In this document: piece by piece, positions 6,515 through 12,618 of the stretch
How the letters are laid out: every line of letters begins with the position of its first letter
Position numbering within the stretch: the stretch's first letter is position 1
Assembly: GCA_025359355.1 (NCBI GenBank)
Contig: JANYGR010000521.1
Coordinates: 1-12,618, forward strand
Source: Bacteroidota bacterium
Lineage (GTDB): Bacteria; Bacteroidota; Bacteroidia; B-17B0; Aurantibacillaceae
Direction: 5' to 3'
Length of the DNA: 12,618 nt
Translations under genes and position numbers: made by a program
Notes under the pieces: generated by a model
Seen by the model: only the letters and a program-made list of their open reading frames with translations
What the model was told of the DNA's origin: nothing
Databases searched by the model: none

Positions 6515-6557
6515 AAACCGCTAGAACGCCAAAATTTCTCAGTGCCTCTGCGGTTAA
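6515..6557. repeat. Intergenic inverted element with AACCGC / GCGGTT ends
   Basis: The 57-base spacer between the ABC genes holds AACCGC (6516-6521) and GCGGTT (6550-6555), extended by AGA/TCT pairing with one bulge. On the minus strand the arms read AACCGCAGAGGCACTGAG and TTGGCGTTCTAGCGGTTT. Both resemble the short GC-richer intergenic phrases (AACCRCAGAGGCACAGAG and GCGTTCTTTGCGGTT types) that I recall recurring in many environmental bacterial genomes. The base composition stands out from the AT-rich surroundings. Its role is unknown; it could form an mRNA hairpin between the two cistrons. Confidence 0.4.
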
Positions 6558-6560
6558 TCT

Positions 6561-7310
6561 CTATTTATCTCTAAACTTTAAGCCTGTTATTTTTAAATAA
6601 ACTTCTTCAATACTTTGGCAATTATTTTCTATAATTAAATCTTTCGTCTTTCCCTGTGTTACAAGCGCTCCATCGTCAATAATAGCAATGCGATTACAAA
6701 ACTCTTCGGCTTCATCCAAGTGATGCGAGGTGTATAAAATCGTCATGCCCTTCTCCGTATTTAATTTTTTAAGGTAATCTATAATTGCTTGCTTTGATTG
6801 AACATCAACGCCCACTGTGGGTTCATCTAAAATCAGTAATTGAGGATTGTGTAATAAGCCCGCTATTAAATTTACTCGGCGTTTCATTCCGCCTGAATAG
6901 GTTGAAATTTTTTGATGTGTATTTGATTCTAATCCTAAAAAAGACAAATTATATTTGATAGCTTCCTTTAAAGGCGCTGTTTTCAAACCATACATGTGCC
7001 CAAGAAATAATAAATTTTCCCAAGCAGTTAATTTTGGATATAATGCAATTTCTTGCGGAACCACACCAATAGCTTGTTTGCATTGATTGCTATGTGTTTT
7101 ATGAGTTAATCCATTAATGTATATTTCGCCTTCAGTAGTTGAAAATAAGCCACACAACATAGATATCAACGTTGTTTTACCAGCGCCATTAGGCCCAAGC
7201 AAGCCAAACACATCGCCTTTATCAATCGTTAACGACAAGTGATTGATGGCGGCTCTGGGAGCATCTTTATATTTTTTAGTAACATCTTTAACCTCGACTA
7301 ATATGCTCAT
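6561..7310 (-). CDS. ABC transporter ATP-binding protein
   Basis: A 249-residue ATPase that powers the ABC-2 permease downstream. All motifs are intact: Walker A GPNGAGKTT (39-47), Q-loop Q86 in VPQE, signature YSGGMKRR (138-145), Walker B LLILDEP (158-164), D-loop VGVD, and the H-loop histidine in TSHHLDEAEE (H196). The YSGGMKRR signature and the short C-terminus without extra domains fit the CcmA/NatA/DRA family of drug or lipid exporters. The protein is cytosolic and should work as a homodimer with two permeases. Its ATG begins one base after the dehydratase stop codon, so the two are almost certainly co-translated. Confidence 0.93.
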   Translation of the reverse strand: MSILVEVKDVTKKYKDAPRAAINHLSLTIDKGDVFGLLGPNGAGKTTLISMLCGLFSTTEGEIYINGLTHKTHSNQCKQAIGVVPQEIALYPKLTAWENLLFLGHMYGLKTAPLKEAIKYNLSFLGLESNTHQKISTYSGGMKRRVNLIAGLLHNPQLLILDEPTVGVDVQSKQAIIDYLKKLNTEKGMTILYTSHHLDEAEEFCNRIAIIDDGALVTQGKTKDLIIENNCQSIEEVYLKITGLKFRDK

Positions 7311-7311
7311 A

Positions 7312-7755
7312 CTATGCGTTTTCTTGTAAAAATATTTTCATTTCGCAAGTAGCGATTAGAGTATTATTGCAGTATGATTTAGCTTCTATGATTGAAACAT
7401 TCATTACCTGTGTTTTAGTTACAACCTCCGTCAATAGCTCGTTTCCAACGGATGGCAATTCGTATATCATTAAATCTTTTATGTTTCCAATAAAACCAAT
7501 AACAGGTTTCACATTGTTTTTCACAGCTTCGTACCCTGCCCTACTCGCGGCTGTTTGCGCCATGTTTTCCACAATACCTGATTCAGTTAATTTTCCATGA
7601 CGAGTGAAGATGTGCTCCTTTGTAATATCAAAACCTGTAATAATAGTTGTGTCATCACTTTTATAGATGCGGGTAACAAGCACTATTGGCGGGCGTTGCG
7701 GAATGTATTGTAAAATACTATCTGAACTTACAATGGGATTATTTACAGCAAGCAT
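7312..7755 (-). CDS. Hotdog-fold 3-hydroxyacyl-ACP dehydratase-like protein
   Basis: A 147-residue hotdog-fold protein related to FabZ and to the dehydratases of Bacteroidota flexirubin/aryl-polyene loci. The start SILQYIPQRPPIVLV matches the FabZ entry strand (LIPQRPP). The hotdog helix reads GKLTESGIVENMAQTAASRAGY (55-75), with E63 in the position of the FabZ glutamate. The canonical HFPGxPVMPG loop is replaced by HIFTRHGKLTESG, leaving H53 as the likely catalytic histidine; activity is therefore probable but not certain. The expected reaction is removal of water from a 3-hydroxyacyl-ACP. It sits 10 bases after the DEAD-box-like gene and one base before the ABC ATPase, in one probable operon. 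A non-catalytic acyl-ACP binding role is the alternative. Confidence 0.78.
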   Translation of the reverse strand: MLAVNNPIVSSDSILQYIPQRPPIVLVTRIYKSDDTTIITGFDITKEHIFTRHGKLTESGIVENMAQTAASRAGYEAVKNNVKPVIGFIGNIKDLMIYELPSVGNELLTEVVTKTQVMNVSIIEAKSYCNNTLIATCEMKIFLQENA

Positions 7756-7765
7756 TTGTATTACA

Positions 7766-8380
7766 TTATGGGTTTACCTCAACCGTAAAAGGATTTACCA
7801 TCAACTTAGCCGTTAACTTTTCTATTTTAGGATTCAGTTCATTGGCAAAAACAATGTGTTGACATTTAGGCAAACTCTGTATCAGCCTATCAACATTGCC
7901 TTGTTGAGCATCTTTAATTTGTGATTCAGCATCGTCTAAAATAAATAATTTAAGTTTATTCAAATTTAAACCATGCTTAAAATAAATATCCATTATACGT
8001 TGAGTGGTACCAATGATAACATCTGTTCCAACATAAATTTCCTCAAACTGTTTTTCAATTTTAATTCCTTCGATTGCACAAGCGTATCTCAAGCTAGTGT
8101 TTTTTCCTAAGGTTCTAAATTGATCTTTCATTGTTAAGGCTCTTTCGTGCGTTGCCACTATTATTAATGCTCTTGGAGCATCTTCAAATTCTTCTTTTAG
8201 TTTTTGAATAGTAGTAATAATAGCGGTTGTAGTTTTACCAATTCCATTTGGACCAATCCCAAACATATCTTGCCCTGCATTTAATTTTGACATAGATTTT
8301 TCTTGTAAAGGAAAAGGAGTTGTTAGTCCTGCTTCTATTAAAGCTGATGATAAGGGTTTTATTAATTTTTCAGTGAACAT
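7766..8380 (-). CDS. DEAD-box helicase-like protein, single RecA domain
   Basis: A 204-residue protein equal to only the first RecA-like domain of a DEAD-box RNA helicase. In order: a Q-motif-like start (FTEKLIKPLSSALIEAGLTTPFPLQE, in part), Walker A GPNGIGKTT (43-51), an Ia equivalent ATHERAL (76-82), an Ib equivalent GTTQRIMD (124-131), a motif II equivalent DDAE (149-152) in place of DEAD, and FANE (178-181) in place of SAT. The second domain with motifs IV-VI is absent, and a clean stop is followed 10 bases later by the next gene, so this does not look like a recent truncation. ATP binding is plausible; unwinding is not. I recall similar short proteins in other Flavobacteriales, which would make this a conserved family. 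Its role is unknown. Confidence 0.75.
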   Translation of the reverse strand: MFTEKLIKPLSSALIEAGLTTPFPLQEKSMSKLNAGQDMFGIGPNGIGKTTTAIITTIQKLKEEFEDAPRALIIVATHERALTMKDQFRTLGKNTSLRYACAIEGIKIEKQFEEIYVGTDVIIGTTQRIMDIYFKHGLNLNKLKLFILDDAESQIKDAQQGNVDRLIQSLPKCQHIVFANELNPKIEKLTAKLMVNPFTVEVNP

Positions 8381-8395
8381 ATTTTTTGTTTGCGA

Positions 8396-8414
8396 GTATA
8401 AAATGAGTTTATAC
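8396..8414. repeat. Inverted repeat GTATAAA-N5-TTTATAC
   Basis: A perfect 7-base inverted repeat with a 5-base loop, overlapping the stop codon of the 129-residue protein gene and filling the short gap before the DEAD-box-like gene. On the minus strand it is preceded by an A-rich run and not followed by a T-run, so it is a poor terminator. It could form a weak intercistronic mRNA hairpin or be chance in AT-rich DNA. Confidence 0.3.
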
Positions 8415-8798
8415 TTTTTTGTGTTTTACTTTTTTGTGTGATTGATAAAAAAGTCTGTATCCATTTTCACCATCTACCATAATAATTTCAAATTTAAAAT
8501 AACCTTTACGAACTCTTTTGTTTCCAGTACCACAAATTCCAATGAGTCTTGCATCTCGTTTCTTTTCATAAATTTTTCCATTGGCAGTTCCTATGGGCAA
8601 ACCACCCATCATCGCTATTTCCTTACAGCCGCGAATAACAACAGAAGAATCTTTTTTTATTTTCACAAAACCTTCATTCCCTATAGAAACTGAATCAAGA
8701 TCGTAACCAGTTTTATTAAATAATTCTATTTTTAAATGTTGTCCAAAACTCATTTGAGAAACACTTAATAAAAAAAAGAAAAACAGTAGAGTTTTCAT
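8409..8798 (-). CDS. Small secreted protein of unknown function
   Basis: A 129-residue exported protein. Residues 1-19 form a signal peptide (MKTLLFFFFLLSVSQMSFG, cleavage before QH). The mature part begins with a beta-like segment LKIELFNKTGYDLDSVSIG. It then has a glycine/methionine-rich middle (EIAMMGGLPIGTANG, about 61-75), two cysteines (C58 and C89) that could form a disulfide, and a strongly basic tail. The tail ends in a tandem repeat HKKVK-HKKV, encoded by a 15-base direct repeat at 8412-8438. I do not recognise the family. It starts 11 bases after the C1 peptidase stop codon and probably shares its mRNA, so a partner, substrate or inhibitor relationship with that exported peptidase is conceivable but unproven. 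It lacks a T9SS sorting domain. Confidence 0.7.
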   Translation of the reverse strand: MKTLLFFFFLLSVSQMSFGQHLKIELFNKTGYDLDSVSIGNEGFVKIKKDSSVVIRGCKEIAMMGGLPIGTANGKIYEKKRDARLIGICGTGNKRVRKGYFKFEIIMVDGENGYRLFYQSHKKVKHKKV

Positions 8799-8809
8799 AC
8801 TAATAAATA

Positions 8810-9997
8810 TTATTGAACGATTCCTAATTTTTTAGCAATTGCAGGTGGCAGTCCTTTTTTGTGAAGCATAATATTGGTTGTTTTATACAATACATAGCTT
8901 TCTGAAGCGTAGAAATAACCATCGCATTCATTTCTGGTTTTACCCCACGAATTTTTTACGACATAGTAAGGTGTTGCATTTTGATCTTTTACTAAACCTA
9001 CAATATGCATCCCATGATCATCTTGTGTTTCGTAATTATCAAAAGCGAGTTGTCTGTTTTCCTGCGTGATTTTTAATTGAGGCTGAGGCGTTTTCATCGC
9101 TGTTTCTTTTTCAGCGTCAGTCTTTTCACTAAAAGGAGTTTCTGTTACAATAGCTAAACCATCTTTAAATCGAAAACTTTTTTCGCTAACATCTGATGCC
9201 CATGCAAAGCTATAGCCATTAGTTACGGCATATTGCATCACTTCTTGAAATTCGTTTAATGGTAAATTATACATCTGCTCAAAATTCCAATTATCAGGAA
9301 CTTCCAAAACAAATTTTGAATAAAACGGATGGTGCGTAAACGAAGTAATAAATACATAATCATCTGGATTTATACCCGAAGCTTCTGCATAACTTTTCGG
9401 TGTATATTCTTTGCCTTTGTACATAAATTTTTCTGGCACCTTTCCTAAAAATGCATCACAAGCCGATTCTACAACTTGATGAACCGCTTGAAAATCAATC
9501 TTCGTATTTTTGTCATCTGCGGCGGCAGCAACAACACCCTTTAAGGTCGCTTCCAATAAAGAGTGATTATGAATGTCGTTAGGATTTTTCTTTCCTGTAT
9601 AAACTTCTTCAGGTACCATACCATAATTTCGTATCACATTTAATACATCAGGGAAACCACCACCTTCTCCAAAATTTAATCGACCGTGCATACGTATGTA
9701 GTTATCAGCCTTTAAGGGGTATGCTTTGCGAGCCACATACATTTCCGATAAATTAAATTCTTTCCCTTTTCCCATACGCATCAATTCACTTTCAAAAAAT
9801 GACAACGATGAAAATGCCCAACAAGTACTTGTTTGGTTTTGATTTTGAACAGCAGATGCATCAACACTTTTTACTACCGTAAATTTATAATCGCTCCCTT
9901 TCATATTCGTTAAAGGGCCTTGATATTGAGCTTGCACTTGCGCTTGTGAGTAGCTCATAGAACATACTGCAATAGCTATTAAAAAAAAGTGTTTCAT
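8810..9997 (-). CDS. Exported C1 family cysteine peptidase (bleomycin hydrolase-like)
   Basis: A 395-residue papain-fold peptidase of the aminopeptidase C / bleomycin hydrolase group. Residues 1-19 form a signal peptide ending SYSQA, with no proper lipobox. The catalytic set is complete: Q53 (oxyanion) and C59 in NQNQTSTCWAFSS, H328 in DDHGMHIVG, and N349 in VVKNSWG. The segment ELMRMGKGKEFNLSEMYVAR and the RLNFGEGGGFPDVLNVIRNYG region are typical of this subgroup rather than of papain. Cytosolic bleomycin hydrolases are self-compartmentalising aminopeptidases; this one should act in the periplasm or outside. The C-terminus ends LGIVQ, without the terminal tail residue usually trimmed in yeast or human enzymes. 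It leads a tight minus-strand gene run; the 87 bases upstream show no clear TAnnTTTG promoter. Confidence 0.88.
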   Translation of the reverse strand: MKHFFLIAIAVCSMSYSQAQVQAQYQGPLTNMKGSDYKFTVVKSVDASAVQNQNQTSTCWAFSSLSFFESELMRMGKGKEFNLSEMYVARKAYPLKADNYIRMHGRLNFGEGGGFPDVLNVIRNYGMVPEEVYTGKKNPNDIHNHSLLEATLKGVVAAAADDKNTKIDFQAVHQVVESACDAFLGKVPEKFMYKGKEYTPKSYAEASGINPDDYVFITSFTHHPFYSKFVLEVPDNWNFEQMYNLPLNEFQEVMQYAVTNGYSFAWASDVSEKSFRFKDGLAIVTETPFSEKTDAEKETAMKTPQPQLKITQENRQLAFDNYETQDDHGMHIVGLVKDQNATPYYVVKNSWGKTRNECDGYFYASESYVLYKTTNIMLHKKGLPPAIAKKLGIVQ

Positions 9998-10078
9998 GAG
10001 TTAGTGATTTATAAAATTGGTAAATAGATTTTTTCGGTTTATAAGATATGAATTAGCAAATCTTCAAATTAACTCATT

Positions 10079-10094
10079 ATCAAATTAATTTGAT
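10079..10094. repeat. 16-base perfect palindrome at the end of the AtpI-like gene
   Basis: ATCAAATTAATTTGAT is a perfect 16-base palindrome that overlaps the stop codon of the AtpI-like gene. It has no loop and no following T-run, so it is not a standard terminator. It could be a binding site for a dimeric regulator upstream of the C1 peptidase, or chance in AT-only sequence. Confidence 0.3.
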
Positions 10095-10462
10095 TTAATA
10101 TACTTTAATAAAAAAGACATTTCAAAGATAGTAAAAATGACGTACTGCACCATAAAATGACAGGTAAACGCCAATGCTTGTTCCTTATTAATCAACGAAT
10201 ACACAAATACCACAATCATACAAATGAGTAAACGAGCCATGCTAAGCGCTAATGTTTTAAATACAAACTCTTTCGACTGTTTATCACCCGCAGTTAATAA
10301 TAAATTGGAACCAAGCGTTGTTAATGCAAAAAACAAAGTGGGTATCCAATAATGATTTGTGTTGAAATATTTTGTATTAATCTCACTAAGTCCATAAGAT
10401 AAGATTAACGCTCCTATACATACAGATATTAATTGTATGTAATATTTTGTTTGAGATTGCAT
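10085..10462 (-). CDS. AtpI-like four-helix membrane protein
   Basis: A 125-residue integral membrane protein with four predicted helices (about 8-26, 39-58, 70-91 and 97-119), short loops and a basic C-terminus (KYIKSN). Position and topology match the small membrane protein that lies between atpZ and atpB in many Bacteroidota ATP synthase operons, an AtpI-like presumed assembly factor for the c-ring. Sequence similarity within this family is low, so the name rests mainly on context. Its ATG overlaps the atpZ stop codon as TAATG, so translation is coupled. Unusually, the next gene downstream is a secreted peptidase, not atpB. Confidence 0.6.
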   Translation of the reverse strand: MQSQTKYYIQLISVCIGALILSYGLSEINTKYFNTNHYWIPTLFFALTTLGSNLLLTAGDKQSKEFVFKTLALSMARLLICMIVVFVYSLINKEQALAFTCHFMVQYVIFTIFEMSFLLKYIKSN

Positions 10463-10698
10463 TACGGTTTTGGTTTTATAAAATCTTTAAGTACAATATA
10501 CATCGCTAATCCAATAGATAGTAAACTTAAAATAATAGTGAAAATAGGAGTTTCGATGTTTTTAAAATGTTCGTCAAGCTTGTAGCCACCATAACAACCG
10601 CCACCAATAATTAATGCCATTTGAACAGCAAGTCCGCTATATTTAGCGTAATCGTTAAGCGGTTTTTGAGGTTCCTTGTTCGGATTGTTGGCTTCCAT
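10462..10698 (-). CDS. atpZ: AtpZ/AtpI family protein
   Basis: A 78-residue membrane protein of the AtpZ (putative F0F1-ATPase subunit) family. A charged N-terminus with NDYAKYSGLAVQMA leads into helix 1 (about 20-41, glycine-rich IIGGGCYGGYKL). A short loop follows, then helix 2 (about 50-70, TPIFTIILSLLSIGLAMYIV). The KYSGLAxQMA plus G-rich helix and the PxFTIILSLL helix are the family hallmarks. AtpZ proteins are linked to ATP synthase assembly and Mg/Ca transport with AtpI. The start codon lies 44 bases inside the bactofilin gene and its stop overlaps the next ATG, so the three genes form a coupled unit. No other in-frame ATG precedes helix 1. Confidence 0.85.
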   Translation of the reverse strand: MEANNPNKEPQKPLNDYAKYSGLAVQMALIIGGGCYGGYKLDEHFKNIETPIFTIILSLLSIGLAMYIVLKDFIKPKP

Positions 10699-11065
10699 TA
10701 GAAATATTTTTTACCACAGCACCCATATTACAAGTACCCGTAAATGTAGCATTTGGTTCGATTGAAATTTTACCGGTAATAATATCCCCCATTAATTTAG
10801 AACTCGCTTTTAAAATTAATAACTCGTTAATTTCTACTTTTCCATGTATTTCGCCTGATATATCAGCATTTTGACAAGTTACATTGCCTTCAATTTTGCC
10901 AGTAGAGCCAACTACTAATTTACCATTGATCGTAATATTACCTTTCAACGTACCGTCAATCCTGACATCACCATTAGACGTCATATCTCCAATGATAGAC
11001 GTGCCATTACCAATAAGATTAATAGACGCTGTGTCGTTAGCGGATTTATTTATTTTTTGAAACAT
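10655..11065 (-). CDS. Bactofilin (polymer-forming cytoskeletal protein)
   Basis: A 136-residue bactofilin. The core, about residues 15-115, is a right-handed beta helix built from short repeating units with glycines and hydrophobics at fixed intervals: GTSIIGDMTSNGDVRIDGTL, KGNITINGKLVVGSTGKIEG, NVTCQNADISGEIHGKVEIN and so on. The short flexible ends (1-14 and 116-136, Gln/Ser-rich) are typical. Bactofilins self-assemble into filaments without nucleotide and serve as scaffolds in cell shape, motility and envelope processes. Its place between porW/sprE and atpZ is a frequent arrangement in Bacteroidota. It starts 35 bases after the PorW stop, and its last 44 bases overlap atpZ. Confidence 0.92.
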   Translation of the reverse strand: MFQKINKSANDTASINLIGNGTSIIGDMTSNGDVRIDGTLKGNITINGKLVVGSTGKIEGNVTCQNADISGEIHGKVEINELLILKASSKLMGDIITGKISIEPNATFTGTCNMGAVVKNISNGSQQSEQGTSKTA

Positions 11066-11100
11066 GTGATTTATAATTTAGCGTTACGAATATACTAAAA

Positions 11101-12618
11101 TTACTTCTCTAACTTATAGTGGTCTGTAAAAAAAGGTTTGTAGTAATTGGTTTGTTTTTTCTTATAGAGTTTCGGCAAATTATCAGCAGAAATAACCATT
11201 AAGGTAAACATTTCCAATTTTACTTTACCCGAAAAAATCGTTTTATCCTTACTGATATTATCCATATATGCCAGAGCTGCTTGCGCATTTTTAAATGTTT
11301 TAGCAATCGTAATTTGCTCCGCACTTCCAAATAAACTACTGGTTAAACTTAAATTTTCGGCGCTATAAAAGTTCGTATTAAAATCAGATAATGAAGACTT
11401 AAACGTACTTGCTATAGCTGGATCATCAGGAGATACAGCAATCATAAAATGAGGAGATTCTAAATCTAATGTAAATGTATCTGTTCTATTAACAACTCCT
11501 GCAGTTGCTTCACTCGGATGCTTCAAATTATATATTACTTCTAATAATTCTTGTGCTTTTTTAGCAGCCGGATCTTTTGGATAAAGTGCTTGTAATTCCT
11601 TTAACGACGATTCTAGCGAATCGATTCCTTTTAATTTTCCAATGGATAAAGCCTTGATAAAAGCGAACTTCCCGCCAAAATCATTTTTTCCAAATTTAGA
11701 TTCTGATTCTTTACAACGATTATAAGCAGACGCATAATTTTGTTCAGAGTATATATTATAAGTTTCAGTATAATAAATTTCTACCTCTCCTTTTTGCGTA
11801 CTTTTTTCAACAGCATAATTTGGATTTTTTATAATTTGAGCATACTCGCTATTAGGATAATCGTTTAATAATTTATTTTTATAATAATCTGCTTGTGATT
11901 TATTTTTAACGGATTCAAAGATGCGATATAATTGATAATACGTAGAAAGCTTGTATTTATGGTCATCGTAACGTTTATTTAATTCTTCGAACGTTGCAAT
12001 TGCTTTTTTATTATTATTTAATTCCTCTTTGTATGTGCTACCTAAATTATAATACGCGTCAATAATCTTTATGTCTGATTTTTTTATTAACGAATCCCCA
12101 ATTGGTAAATCTTGCAAATAAAAATCTTTTGGTTTTGTATTTTTAGGTTTTGCACCACCTTTAACCACTCCATCTTTTGTTTCTTTCTCAGTTGAATCAA
12201 CTGGATTAGTTCCATAATCTACAACAAGTGCTTTTTGGCTTCTTCTCCAATTATCTTCTAACTTTCTGCTATTACCCCATTTTTTCGCAAAATCACCAAT
12301 ACCAAAAGCTAAGGTCGTTTGATTATAAAAATACCAATCCCCTTTTACACCATTTCCTAACTCTGGCAATCCATTATTTGGAATTGTATTATTATTAGGG
12401 GTTTGATTTTGATTTTTTGCATTCTCTAATTCTTCTTTCTTACGCTCTTCATCATCCTCTATCTTCTTCATCATCTTATCAATATATTTACTACGATCAC
12501 TATCGCTCATTTTGGCAATACGTTGCAAACTATCTTCGCGTTGTATAATTCTAATATAACCCACTAACGTTGCAAGCGTTTGCTTACGTCTATTAATTGC
12601 ATCATAATCTTTATACTC
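11101..12618 (-). CDS. sprE: T9SS / gliding motility protein PorW (SprE), C-terminal part
   Basis: The frame is open to the right edge, so the gene starts outside; 505 residues are visible, beginning EYKDYDAINRRKQTLATLVGY. An internal GTG at 12562-12564 is not the start. From the visible N-terminus: a charged helical stretch (about 27-70), an Asn-rich linker, the characteristic WYFYNQTTLAFGIGDFAKKW followed by GNSRKLEDNWRRSQK (about 95-128), and tetratricopeptide-type helices (about 183-263 and 280-363, including YYNLGSTYKEELNNNKKAI and YAEx-like repeats). The end is a C-terminal domain (about 390-505, HFMIAVSPDDPAI to YYKPFFTDHYKLEK). In Flavobacterium johnsoniae and Porphyromonas, SprE/PorW is an outer-membrane-associated lipoprotein needed for type IX secretion. 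Its presence fits the T9SS cargo at 153-1703. Confidence 0.85.
   Translation of the reverse strand, partial: EYKDYDAINRRKQTLATLVGYIRIIQREDSLQRIAKMSDSDRSKYIDKMMKKIEDDEERKKEELENAKNQNQTPNNNTIPNNGLPELGNGVKGDWYFYNQTTLAFGIGDFAKKWGNSRKLEDNWRRSQKALVVDYGTNPVDSTEKETKDGVVKGGAKPKNTKPKDFYLQDLPIGDSLIKKSDIKIIDAYYNLGSTYKEELNNNKKAIATFEELNKRYDDHKYKLSTYYQLYRIFESVKNKSQADYYKNKLLNDYPNSEYAQIIKNPNYAVEKSTQKGEVEIYYTETYNIYSEQNYASAYNRCKESESKFGKNDFGGKFAFIKALSIGKLKGIDSLESSLKELQALYPKDPAAKKAQELLEVIYNLKHPSEATAGVVNRTDTFTLDLESPHFMIAVSPDDPAIASTFKSSLSDFNTNFYSAENLSLTSSLFGSAEQITIAKTFKNAQAALAYMDNISKDKTIFSGKVKLEMFTLMVISADNLPKLYKKKQTNYYKPFFTDHYKLEK

Noticed and set aside
7367..7600. Plus-strand open frame inside the dehydratase gene
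   Set aside because: It is the antisense shadow of a gene with clear hotdog-fold motifs.
8442..9069. Plus-strand open frames at 8442-8693 and 8878-9069
   Set aside because: They are antisense to the small secreted protein and the C1 peptidase, with low-complexity translations.
12562..12564. GTG as the start of the PorW/SprE gene
   Set aside because: The frame continues without a stop to the window edge with family-like sequence, and known members are much longer, so the true start is outside.

Overview
The window is low-GC DNA from a member of the Bacteroidota, most likely a gliding or type IX secretion lineage near the Flavobacteriales. The evidence is a secreted protein with a C-terminal type A T9SS sorting domain, the carboxy-terminal part of the T9SS/gliding protein PorW/SprE, the PorW-bactofilin-AtpZ gene order, and several TAnnTTTG promoter elements. 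Most genes lie on the minus strand.

Left part (1-2995, minus): the first 33 codons of truB run off the left edge. It is preceded by a 516-residue T9SS cargo protein and then by the bifunctional riboflavin gene ribBA.

Accessory island (about 3089-4456, mostly plus): between ribBA and the nudix gene lie an uncharacterised 144-residue protein and a ribbon-helix-helix/MazF toxin-antitoxin pair. The 144-residue gene is bracketed by GTTATATGC upstream and its exact complement GCATATAAC downstream. The downstream copy overlaps the stop codon and opens a roughly 75-base imperfect hairpin that looks like an integron attC site. A weaker hairpin element precedes the gene. I read this as an integrase-less cassette array (CALIN-like), and it is the most unusual structure in the window. 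A good Bacteroidota promoter with a repeated operator-like sequence drives the toxin-antitoxin pair.

Middle (4578-9997): a CoA-pyrophosphatase-type nudix hydrolase (plus) meets a long minus-strand run of closely spaced genes. In transcription order these are an exported C1 (bleomycin hydrolase-like) peptidase, a small secreted protein of unknown function, a domain-1-only DEAD-box-like protein with degenerate motifs, a hotdog-fold acyl-ACP dehydratase, an ABC ATPase and an ABC-2 permease. The dehydratase/ABC trio resembles parts of flexirubin/aryl-polyene loci, but the synthases are not here.

Right part (10085-12618, minus): PorW/SprE (5' end beyond the right edge), bactofilin, AtpZ and an AtpI-like membrane protein, with overlapping or short junctions. 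In many Bacteroidota this group leads straight into atpB and the rest of the F1Fo ATP synthase operon. Here the next gene is the C1 peptidase, so the accessory head of the operon appears separated from its body.
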